A stretch of 64,000 nt of DNA from an uncultured Pontibacter sp. (GTDB lineage Bacteria; Bacteroidota; Bacteroidia; Cytophagales; Hymenobacteraceae): the NCBI GenBank assembly GCA_947499125.1, contig CANMMP010000002.1, forward strand, positions 434,001-498,000, read 5' to 3'. The position numbers and the translations under genes are program-made. Positions 24,786 through 32,141 of this stretch are shown here, one piece after another. Under the pieces are notes generated by a model. The model saw nothing but the letters and a program-made list of their open reading frames with translations, was not told the DNA's origin and searched no databases. Every line of letters begins with the position of its first letter. Positions within the stretch are counted from its first letter, which is position 1.

Positions 24786-25352
24786 ATGAGAATACTAAAG
24801 ATCGTCGTGCTGATGCTTTTGCTATGCCTAACATTACTGGCACTGTTTGGAGATAGTATCGGACGTGGACTTAGTCTGCACCTGGCAGCTATGAACAATA
24901 GGGTGCAACGCAACGAGACAACTGACCTGGATAAGCTGCAATGCACTGTTCTTTACAACAGCATGATCTACGTTGGCGGGCTAGCTTACCCCGAGGCAGC
25001 CGATATTCTGGACCATTACATCTATGGAGAAGGAGAAAACTTATACTTGAAACCTGACTATCTGAGAGCGTCTCCGGTTATAGTTAAGAGCCTGAAACAA
25101 ATGCGGGCAGGGGAGAGCCGGAACGTCTGGTTAGAACAGCACGAAGACTGGCGCTTGTCGTATGCCTTGAATGGTTTTACGCTGCGAAAAAAGAAGACTA
25201 AAGCGCAGCTCTCGCAGCACATAATTTTCTCAAAAGATAGAAGCATCTATACTGATTTGAATTTCTTCCTGTTCAAGGTGCGTGTACCCGACGGACTTAT
25301 ACATGCTTTGGATCCCACTCCGTTTACTGTCTATGCAGAGTGGGAGCTATAG
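24786..25352 (+). CDS. single-pass membrane-anchored protein, unknown
   Basis: The start is moved from a TTG to ATG 24786. The 188-residue protein has an N-terminal membrane anchor (KIVVLMLLLCLTLLALFG), after which the body should lie outside the inner membrane. It is basic in the second half (LRKKKTKAQLSQH) and ends in a strand-rich region. No family recognised. Last gene on the plus strand before the convergent M28 peptidase; a short TAGTTTA/TAAACTA palindrome overlaps its stop. Confidence 0.65.
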   Translation: MRILKIVVLMLLLCLTLLALFGDSIGRGLSLHLAAMNNRVQRNETTDLDKLQCTVLYNSMIYVGGLAYPEAADILDHYIYGEGENLYLKPDYLRASPVIVKSLKQMRAGESRNVWLEQHEDWRLSYALNGFTLRKKKTKAQLSQHIIFSKDRSIYTDLNFFLFKVRVPDGLIHALDPTPFTVYAEWEL

Positions 25353-25366
25353 TTTAGTTAAACTAC

Positions 25367-26227
25367 TTATAGATTTGTGATCGCTCTGTAGGTGCTATTT
25401 ACAACTTCAGTCATCTTCTCAAAATCCAGTGTGTCTATAGTGTCAGAAGGCAAGTGGTAATGTGGGTTTCGGATAAAAGAAGTATCATTTATCATCAGGG
25501 CATTATAGCCTAACTTCCAATAATTGCGCTGGTCAGATAAGCCAGCCAGATCACTTCCTTCAGGAAACGTGATAAGCTGCACATCAATTTTTGACTTTTC
25601 TCGCATCAAGCTGTGGATTCGCTTGGCAAATGCAGCATGTTTATCTAATCCAACTACAATGATAAAATTCGCCACATCAGGGTAAAGTGAAGCCAGCTCC
25701 GGTAAAGGGAAAGGTTGAGAGCCGGGTTCATCAGAAAAATACCCAATCATCTCAAGACAGATCATCCCCAATACATCTGTATTACTGTCATGTAGAGATT
25801 TAGCATGTACAAAACTGCCCATCTGTTCAGTACCGAAAAAAGGTGGCTCTTCCAGGCAATAAGCGACAAAATCAATTCTATAGTCTAATTTTGGTTGCAG
25901 CTCCGAAATAAGCCGAACTAGTTCAAGTAAACCAGCAACCGCACTCGCATTATCATCCGCACCAGGCTGGTTACCACAAACATCATAATGGGCTCCAACT
26001 ATAAGCCTTTTAGTTTTATCAGCATTATAAGACGCGATAATGTTGGTATATAACTCTCCGGAAGCTGTCCAAGTCTGATGTACCGGGTCCGTACCTGCTT
26101 TTCTAATTGCATTGTCTATATAATTTACGGCTTCCTGTAAAGCAGCTTTGTTCTGGTAATTCCGGGCGGGTGCTATAGTTGTTAGGAATGCCACATCCTG
26201 ATACAGCCGTTCTGTTTGTGCCTTCAT
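25367..26227 (-). CDS. M28-family zinc aminopeptidase
   Basis: 286 residues. The M28 ligands are in order: VGAHYDVCG (His-x-Asp), PGADDNAS (bridging Asp), YCLEEPPFFGTEQMGS (Glu pair), MICLEMIGY and, near the end, NPHYHLPSDT with the last His. No signal peptide is visible, so a cytoplasmic location is likely although many relatives are exported. Its own message: a hairpin at 26263 separates it from the upstream vWA gene. This is the second co-catalytic zinc aminopeptidase within 4 kb. Confidence 0.9.
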   Translation of the reverse strand: MKAQTERLYQDVAFLTTIAPARNYQNKAALQEAVNYIDNAIRKAGTDPVHQTWTASGELYTNIIASYNADKTKRLIVGAHYDVCGNQPGADDNASAVAGLLELVRLISELQPKLDYRIDFVAYCLEEPPFFGTEQMGSFVHAKSLHDSNTDVLGMICLEMIGYFSDEPGSQPFPLPELASLYPDVANFIIVVGLDKHAAFAKRIHSLMREKSKIDVQLITFPEGSDLAGLSDQRNYWKLGYNALMINDTSFIRNPHYHLPSDTIDTLDFEKMTEVVNSTYRAITNL

Positions 26228-26262
26228 TTGGTAGTTTTTTAGAAACGTATAATTGCATAATA

Positions 26263-26300
26263 CAGCACCCGGCTCACATTATAAAGTAAGCCGGGTGCTG
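26263..26300 (-). terminator. hairpin after the vWA gene
   Basis: CAGCACCCGGCT and AGCCGGGTGCTG form a perfect 12-bp stem with a 14-base loop, between the vWA gene stop (26360) and the M28 gene start (26227). Confidence 0.8.
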
Positions 26301-26359
26301 TGTATGTTTTAGTTAGGTCTTTATTATACAATTTTTACTAAAACCTTCCAGACTATAGT

Positions 26360-27001
26360 TTAATCTTTCTTAGGATCATCATCGAAGTAATTATCCTGTA
26401 CATTCAGACTCTTATCTATCTTGTTCAGGTAGTTCATTCTGGATGAGCGTTCTTTTGCCCACATGTTGTTGGTGCCTATGTCATTGGATTCAAAAGTCAG
26501 TGTATTGGTAATGGAGATAGACATTGCCATTTGCTCAACATCGTGGTTGGCGCCGATATAGGTAAAGGTCCAGCCTTTGCTTTTCAGTTCATCAATCAGG
26601 GCTTTGATCTGCTTCCCAGTATATTCCTTAGAAGCATTCTCCAATCCGTCAGTTAGGATTGTAACCAGTACGTTCACGTTCTCTTCTTCTGCCAGGTCAT
26701 ATTTAAGTTTCGTTACACTCGTGCCAATCGCATCAAACAGCGGCGTCATGGAGCTTGGTTGATACATACGGCTGGTCAGTTCTTCCAACTCACCAACCGG
26801 TACGCAGTATAGTTTTGATTTAATACCGTCGCTGTTAAAGGTATACAGAGATATAAAGTGCTCCTGGTCCGGGAACTGTTCTTTTGCCCCTTTTATAGTT
26901 TGCACCACTTCGTTAAAGCCGCTTATAGTTGGCCTTTTTATAGTTTCCATAGATCCGCTTTCGTCCAGGATGATCAGGTTGTGTATTTTCTTTGTGCTCA
27001 T
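26360..27001 (-). CDS. von Willebrand factor A (vWA) domain protein
   Basis: The start is moved from 27163 to MSTKKIHNLI (ATG complement 26999-27001), where the vWA fold begins. The 213-residue protein has the MIDAS residues: DESGSM (DxSxS) at about residue 11, a Thr in PSSMTPLFDAIG, and LTDGLENA. It is cytoplasmic and binds a divalent metal for protein-protein contact, similar to TerY-type or chaperone-like vWA proteins. It follows the DUF2130 gene on the minus strand by 73 bp, and the two appear to be one transcription unit. Confidence 0.85.
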   Translation of the reverse strand: MSTKKIHNLIILDESGSMETIKRPTISGFNEVVQTIKGAKEQFPDQEHFISLYTFNSDGIKSKLYCVPVGELEELTSRMYQPSSMTPLFDAIGTSVTKLKYDLAEEENVNVLVTILTDGLENASKEYTGKQIKALIDELKSKGWTFTYIGANHDVEQMAMSISITNTLTFESNDIGTNNMWAKERSSRMNYLNKIDKSLNVQDNYFDDDPKKD

Positions 27002-27074
27002 GCTATTGGTTATAGTTATTTGAAAAGGAAAAGGTGGCGGTGCCGGGTTTAAAAGCACCGCCTGGGGTAAGAGG

Positions 27075-28343
27075 TTAATTAAGCTGTGGTTGTGTGATCG
27101 GTGGGAGAGCCTGGGTTTCTGGCATTTCAAGGAAATTAACATCCTGCACCGAACTACCGGCAATACCTTTTACAGAGCCATAGATGCCGACAATGTTGAG
27201 CAACGATTTTTCAAGTTGCTTTTCACGCTCCTTCCAGATCTTCTCCATTTGGGCACGTTCTTTCGTAATGCCACTTTTTAAACTGGCTATACCTTCGGCA
27301 ACAGCCGTGAACTGGTGAGTGAACTCTGTACTGGTTAGGTAATCATAGAGCATTTGCATTTTGCTGCCTTTGTTTTCCTGGCTGGCTGTAGCTGTCGACA
27401 CCTTGAGCAGACAGTCGCGTAGTACCATCACCATTGGAATCAGTTCATGATAGGTGCATACCCATACGCCTTCATACTGGCCGAAATGCTGCATGCCCTT
27501 TGGCAATACTTCGGTAACCAATACCATGATGTCGGCTTTAGCAGCGCGAGCATCGGCTTTCAGTTTTTCTATCCAGTCGCCACCAAAGGCTTTAGTGCGC
27601 TTGCTCTCATAGATAATGGTACCACATTCTTCGCCTAAAGCACCACACACTACATGTAGCGCATCAGCACCACGCATGCCTTTGCTGACTTCTGAGATCT
27701 TATCTATCGGGAAGGTATGCTGCAGTTTCTCTTCCAGGGCCACTTCCTGTACTTCTCCCTGCAACTGCATAGAACCCTGTTCGCTCTTACGCTTCATTTC
27801 TTCTACCAGGCGCTTCATGTCTTCAATCTGCTTATCCTTCTCCTTAAGCTTCAGTTCTGTATGCTCGCTTTCTGCCTGGCGTATTTTCTGCTCCAGCTCC
27901 GAACGCATATTTAGAATACGGCGCTCTGTCTCTACTTCCAATTCACGTTCTTTGTCTTCCAACTCACGCTGACGACGCAGTAGCTGCAGTTCTTTCTCCT
28001 GCTTTTCTTTTAGCTTCTGCTCCATCAGAACTTTCTCTTCTTTTAGCAATGCCAGGTCGTTGCCTATAGTTTGGGAGAGCTCTGCTTTTAGTTTGTTCTC
28101 TAAAGCGCTACGTTCACGCGCTACCTGCTCCTTCACCAGTTGGTCCTGTTGCAGGCGCATCTCTTCCAGTTGCTTTCTTTCTTTTTCAACTTCCAGTTGC
28201 TTGGCTTCGTGCTGTTTATGCAGCTGACTTGCCTGCTCAGCAAACTTACTTTTAAGTTCTTGCTCAATGCGGCTGGTGATAGCAACTTCCGGGTTAAACT
28301 CGTGTGTGCACTGTGGGCAGGAGATTGTGGTAGCGTTTTTCAT
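27075..28343 (-). CDS. DUF2130 coiled-coil protein with PD-(D/E)XK-like nuclease core
   Basis: 422 residues. N-terminal zinc-ribbon start (CPQCTHEF), then about 170 residues of charged coiled coil, then the DUF2130 domain: GADALHVVCGALGEECGTIIYESKRTKAF, where E-x-K in YESK fits the catalytic core of restriction-enzyme-like nucleases, followed by WIEKLKADARAAKADIMVLVTE. A second helical region closes the protein. Role unknown; the family is often predicted to cut nucleic acids. It probably forms a unit with the vWA protein after it. Confidence 0.85.
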   Translation of the reverse strand: MKNATTISCPQCTHEFNPEVAITSRIEQELKSKFAEQASQLHKQHEAKQLEVEKERKQLEEMRLQQDQLVKEQVARERSALENKLKAELSQTIGNDLALLKEEKVLMEQKLKEKQEKELQLLRRQRELEDKERELEVETERRILNMRSELEQKIRQAESEHTELKLKEKDKQIEDMKRLVEEMKRKSEQGSMQLQGEVQEVALEEKLQHTFPIDKISEVSKGMRGADALHVVCGALGEECGTIIYESKRTKAFGGDWIEKLKADARAAKADIMVLVTEVLPKGMQHFGQYEGVWVCTYHELIPMVMVLRDCLLKVSTATASQENKGSKMQMLYDYLTSTEFTHQFTAVAEGIASLKSGITKERAQMEKIWKEREKQLEKSLLNIVGIYGSVKGIAGSSVQDVNFLEMPETQALPPITQPQLN

Positions 28344-28518
28344 ATCCTATATAGCGTTTTAGTGATGCTCAGGATATTACAAAGCTGGTGCCAATGCCAT
28401 AAATGCTTTTAAATGGTGTTTTGGAGTGGAGTAGGGTGTCAATTCCTGATTTTGAGTATCAGGAAAGTATAGAGTTGTGTTGGAGAAAGTAGAAAGGGTA
28501 AATACTTTAAAAGCAGAA

Positions 28519-28555
28519 TCCGGTAACACACAGTTGTTAGTAGTGCATTACCGGA
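28519..28555 (-). terminator. hairpin after the stand-alone exonuclease gene
   Basis: TCCGGTAA and TTACCGGA form an 8-bp stem with additional CAC/GTG pairing inside. It lies about 20 bp after the stop of 28576. Confidence 0.65.
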
Positions 28556-28575
28556 TCTGTAAGTATAGATTTAAG

Positions 28576-29049
28576 TTAGTTCCTTAAATGGCGCAGGTAT
28601 AGCTCTGCGCAGGCCAGGGCATCTGACAAAGCATCGTGGTGATTAAGTGTGATATTGTACTCAGTGCAAAGCATCTTCAATGGTTTTTTATAGATGCGGT
28701 AGGTGCATTTCTCTTCAAAGACGGGTTTAGGTAAGCTGTAATGATACAGCGTTTTGCTCAGGCAGCTCATGTCGAATTTTGCGTTGTGTGCTACTACTGT
28801 CTGGCCTTTTATATAGGGCTCTAAATCAGACCAAATATCAGCAAAGCAGGGTGCGTCTTTTGTTCTTTCAGGTGTGATGCCATGTATCTCTATGTTCTTG
28901 AAATGATAGAAATTATCAGGTGGACACACCAGTTTGTTTATTTTTTCGATAATCTGTCCATCTTCTATGCGTACCAGACCTACCTGACAAATACTATGGT
29001 GTTTGCCCTGCGCAGTTTCAAAATCAATGGCTGTAAAAGAATGATTCAT
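28576..29049 (-). CDS. DnaQ-like DEDDh 3'-5' exonuclease
   Basis: 157 residues, a single exonuclease domain: FTAIDFETA (DxE), VAHNAKFDMS (Asp of ExoII) and HHDALSDALA (His and last Asp of ExoIIIepsilon). All catalytic residues are present, so it should remove nucleotides from DNA or RNA 3' ends with two metal ions. The family (DNA polymerase III epsilon-like) has many accessory members. It ends the minus-strand series from 34196, 9 bp after the acidic protein gene. Confidence 0.9.
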   Translation of the reverse strand: MNHSFTAIDFETAQGKHHSICQVGLVRIEDGQIIEKINKLVCPPDNFYHFKNIEIHGITPERTKDAPCFADIWSDLEPYIKGQTVVAHNAKFDMSCLSKTLYHYSLPKPVFEEKCTYRIYKKPLKMLCTEYNITLNHHDALSDALACAELYLRHLRN

Positions 29050-29058
29050 AAAAGTGTA

Positions 29059-29961
29059 TTAATAGCTATAGTTTAGGTCTTCAAATATCATGTCCAGTAA
29101 AGCTTCAGTATTCTTTACATCTGTAGTTCGGCTGCCACTGTTACGGTGTACCCCATTAGCTTTCCACTCAGCGAGAACTGCTGTGTCTTCATCTTCGCTA
29201 ACAGTTGCTTCCAGCGTATAATACCGGTATAACTCGCCGGGTTTGCGAATGGCTGCCGCCATATAAGCATCCACTACTTGTATCGGTTCCGGAAAAGTGA
29301 AGAGCACGATCTCGTAGCCTTCACGGTTTATGCGTTTTAAAGTATAGCCAGCCCGGTCGGGTATCTGCTCAAATACTGTCTCAAACCATGCTTCGCGCCA
29401 GGTATCATCCAGAAAGTTTTCGTCTGTGTTGGTATTGCTTCCTTTTACACTGCTCAATTCCAGCATTTTTTCCAGTTCCGCCATAAACTGAGTCATGTCC
29501 GGGTTTTCATCCTCCTCGCTGTCCGTTTCGTTTTCAAACAGGTCGTCTTTATACTCGTCATCATCTTCAAAGAAGTCTTCATCAGTAATGTCTTCATCAG
29601 CCGCAAAAGGATCATCGTCCTCAAAGAAATTTTCGTCAGTTACTTTAAAGTCATCCGGGTCTGTGTCGCGCAGAAAGTCTGGCACTTCATCATAGAAATC
29701 AAAAGCATCCAATTCGCTTCGCTTTTCTTCCTGCTCGGCAATGTGCTTTTCAAGGTCGTCTTTTATAATCGATTTTTCTATAAGGTGTGCCGGCTCAGTA
29801 GTGCCTGCTTCGCTCAGCAAGCCTTCACCGGCTGGGTTTGGCTTCAGCAGCTCATCAGCCTGCTCAGATAGAATAATGCCGGGCAAAATGCGGTGCTGCA
29901 GGTTATAGTACAGGCGATGCAGCTCTTCCAGATGAGCCTCTTCCATCTCTTCGTTTTCCAT
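29059..29961 (-). CDS. strongly acidic protein, unknown
   Basis: 300 residues with a long Asp/Glu-rich central stretch (DEDITDEDFFEDDDEYKDD, about residues 95-155) made of imperfect repeats of (D/E)xxFFEDDD. The C-terminal ~110 residues look globular (WREAWFETVFEQ, GYEIVLFTFPEPIQVV, YRYYTLEATV). The acidic part could mimic DNA or bind basic proteins, as in DNA-mimic inhibitors; this is speculation. It lies between two DEDDh exonuclease genes. Confidence 0.65.
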   Translation of the reverse strand: MENEEMEEAHLEELHRLYYNLQHRILPGIILSEQADELLKPNPAGEGLLSEAGTTEPAHLIEKSIIKDDLEKHIAEQEEKRSELDAFDFYDEVPDFLRDTDPDDFKVTDENFFEDDDPFAADEDITDEDFFEDDDEYKDDLFENETDSEEDENPDMTQFMAELEKMLELSSVKGSNTNTDENFLDDTWREAWFETVFEQIPDRAGYTLKRINREGYEIVLFTFPEPIQVVDAYMAAAIRKPGELYRYYTLEATVSEDEDTAVLAEWKANGVHRNSGSRTTDVKNTEALLDMIFEDLNYSY

Positions 29962-30021
29962 AATTTAAGTGAGTTGTCAGGTATAAAAACAGCGGGCTTT
30001 ATAGAGGCCCGCTGCTGGTTT

Positions 30022-31068
30022 TTAGATTGTTTCAGGAGTTGTCTCAGCGTGTAAGCTGCCGAAAAAGTTTTGTTTTTGTAATTCCCAGAAGCACTTTGCC
30101 GTAGCGCTAACATCAACAAAACCATCATGAGCTTCTTCAAAGTATTCGTTAAATAGCTTGTAATGCAGCTCCGAAAGGGTAGGCCACTTATAGCCATAGT
30201 TGCCGGGTATAGCGCAATAATTGGTTGTGCGCTGCATGGTGCAGATATGAGTGCGATCAAACAGTGGGTGATTGATACCAGCCCTTATAAACTCTGCACC
30301 TACAATGTTCTTATCAAAGCTGATGTTATGAGCCACTACATGCGAGCATGTACTAAGTGCCATTGCAAACTGCGACATTACTTCTTCTAAAGCTACACCT
30401 TCGCGTAGAGCACGGTCTGTAGTAATGCGGTGAATTTTGCTTGCTTCAGCAGGTATAGTAAATCCATCAGGCCTTACGATATAATTGCCACCGGAAAGGT
30501 ACTGTCCTTGTGGAGTGTATACCTGCCAGGCAAGCTGTACCATACGCGGCCAGTTATCTATGTCAGTATGCGGCGCTTTCCAGTTGCGTGGCAAACCGGC
30601 TGTTTCTGTGTCAAAAAAGAGAATTGCAGATGGATGGCGATCGGTTATAGGGATACTTGATTTAGAGATAGTTGAAGTTTTAGTATAGCCACCATTAGAA
30701 CTATTAACTGGATTCTGATAAGTTATTTTTAGACTACCATTTAGTAAAAGTTCATTTTCACCTTTGGGGTTCTCTCCATACTCATTAGAGCCTTTTTTAC
30801 TATTCTCAAATATCAACCACAATACATAAAAAGGAATTATCTGCCACCAACCATTTTTGCCTATATCGTGGCAGCGCTTTGCTCCTTGGGCCCATAAAAA
30901 CCAAAGCATTGGGATGTAAGCAAGCACTAAAAAAGCTGTGTCACCAGAGTTGTTGTCTGCTTCTAAAATTGATGATATAATTATATGAGCTACAAAGTAT
31001 ATAATGAAGCTGATGCCGTATTCAGTTCTTCTGATCCGACCATTGAATGAAAAAGGATTTTTAAACAT
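30022..31068 (-). CDS. DUF805 membrane domain fused to DEDDh exonuclease
   Basis: The start is moved from 31107 to MFKNPFSFNGRIRRTEY (ATG complement 31066-31068), the classic DUF805 opening. Residues 1-115: DUF805 with several membrane segments (ISFIIYFVAHIIISSI, FLVLAYIPMLWFLWAQGAKRCHD, WWQIIPFYVLWLIF). Residues about 155-348: exonuclease with FFDTETAG, VAHNISFDKN and EEAHDGFVDVSATAKCF. This tethers a nuclease to the inner face of the membrane, an uncommon fusion. It follows the vWA-like lipoprotein and PLD genes on the same strand. Confidence 0.85.
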   Translation of the reverse strand: MFKNPFSFNGRIRRTEYGISFIIYFVAHIIISSILEADNNSGDTAFLVLAYIPMLWFLWAQGAKRCHDIGKNGWWQIIPFYVLWLIFENSKKGSNEYGENPKGENELLLNGSLKITYQNPVNSSNGGYTKTSTISKSSIPITDRHPSAILFFDTETAGLPRNWKAPHTDIDNWPRMVQLAWQVYTPQGQYLSGGNYIVRPDGFTIPAEASKIHRITTDRALREGVALEEVMSQFAMALSTCSHVVAHNISFDKNIVGAEFIRAGINHPLFDRTHICTMQRTTNYCAIPGNYGYKWPTLSELHYKLFNEYFEEAHDGFVDVSATAKCFWELQKQNFFGSLHAETTPETI

Positions 31069-31123
31069 GTTGTTTTCTAAAAAGGTAGGGTGAACAAAAC
31101 TAAGCACTATAAAATTATTAAGC

Positions 31124-32137
31124 CTAAACTCCGATGAAGTCCAGTATAACCTTTTCTGCCTGTGCTTTTGAAGAATAAGCTGGAGTTAATTTAAATCTTT
31201 TAACACCAGATTTTTTCAACCAATCAGTCCAGAAAAGTTCTAAAATCTGTCGATCTGTTGGGAAAACTGTTGTATTACCTGCAGCATTTAGAGATCTGTC
31301 TTCCATTTGCATTACTAGTACCTCTAAGTCTTTTAGATTAGGGTTTGCAGCTGGCTTGATGCCATAGTTATGCTTTTTGTAAAACTCTTTAAAATCAGAC
31401 ATTCCTGATTTCTTAAAGGCTACTCTAAATGACTTTATTAGTTCTGAACTTAAGTAATGACACTTGTTCCCTTGGCAAGCATTTTTTCCAAACATGCTTG
31501 CTTCTATATAACCATCAGTTAAGAGTATCATAATATTTCTATACTCACTCGGGTATGACTTGCCGTTAAAAGATATTTTTGGAGCATCTTTCTTGATGAA
31601 GGTTTCATCTATACTTTCATTAAAGTAATTCCATAAGTCAGCACCAGTTGTACTTCTAGCTGCTAATGATGAAACCCTGTCATACTCTTTTATAAAGCTA
31701 GCTTTATCTAAAGCTAAATTTTCAGCTTTGTTCTTACCAGTTATATATTGGATACGCTGCATTTGATCTCTTTTGAATCGAGCAAAATCAATAGTTAGCC
31801 TTTCTGTGTCTACATTATATTTACTGACAAGATTATTATTGATGATGGACGTAGAAAATATATCATACTGATTCATTGATTTACCTTTAGTAATAATCTT
31901 TGGGTAAATATTATTAAGAACTGATTTAACTATATCACTATCAGAAACAGGACGATTCTTTAAAAGTCTGTTAGATAAATCTGGTGTAATAATAATATTA
32001 TAATGATAAGTAGATATAGGAGACGAAGTAATAGCATCTTCACTCTCCTTAGAGTTGGCTTCGGAATCACATCCAGTGCCTAAAAAAGCTAATGATGCTA
32101 CTACAATTTTTGCAAATGAATTAATTCTAAATAACAT
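31124..32137 (-). CDS. vWA-like lipoprotein, unknown
   Basis: 337 residues. The signal peptide ends in the lipobox GTGCDS, so the protein is lipid-anchored. The body suggests a divergent vWA fold: YNIIITPDLSNRL at the MIDAS position (D-x-S retained, second Ser lost) and RNIMILLTDGYIEA at the strand with TDG. It also holds two Cys (KNACQGNKC). It starts 4 bp after the PLD-membrane gene stops, implying translational coupling and a joint envelope function. Confidence 0.7.
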   Translation of the reverse strand: MLFRINSFAKIVVASLAFLGTGCDSEANSKESEDAITSSPISTYHYNIIITPDLSNRLLKNRPVSDSDIVKSVLNNIYPKIITKGKSMNQYDIFSTSIINNNLVSKYNVDTERLTIDFARFKRDQMQRIQYITGKNKAENLALDKASFIKEYDRVSSLAARSTTGADLWNYFNESIDETFIKKDAPKISFNGKSYPSEYRNIMILLTDGYIEASMFGKNACQGNKCHYLSSELIKSFRVAFKKSGMSDFKEFYKKHNYGIKPAANPNLKDLEVLVMQMEDRSLNAAGNTTVFPTDRQILELFWTDWLKKSGVKRFKLTPAYSSKAQAEKVILDFIGV

Positions 32138-32141
32138 GTAC

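Noticed and set aside
27090-28412. Plus-strand ORFs across the DUF2130 gene
   Set aside because: Antisense to a long coiled-coil gene; their hydrophobic or Ser-rich composition is the usual complement of Glu/Lys/Gln codons.
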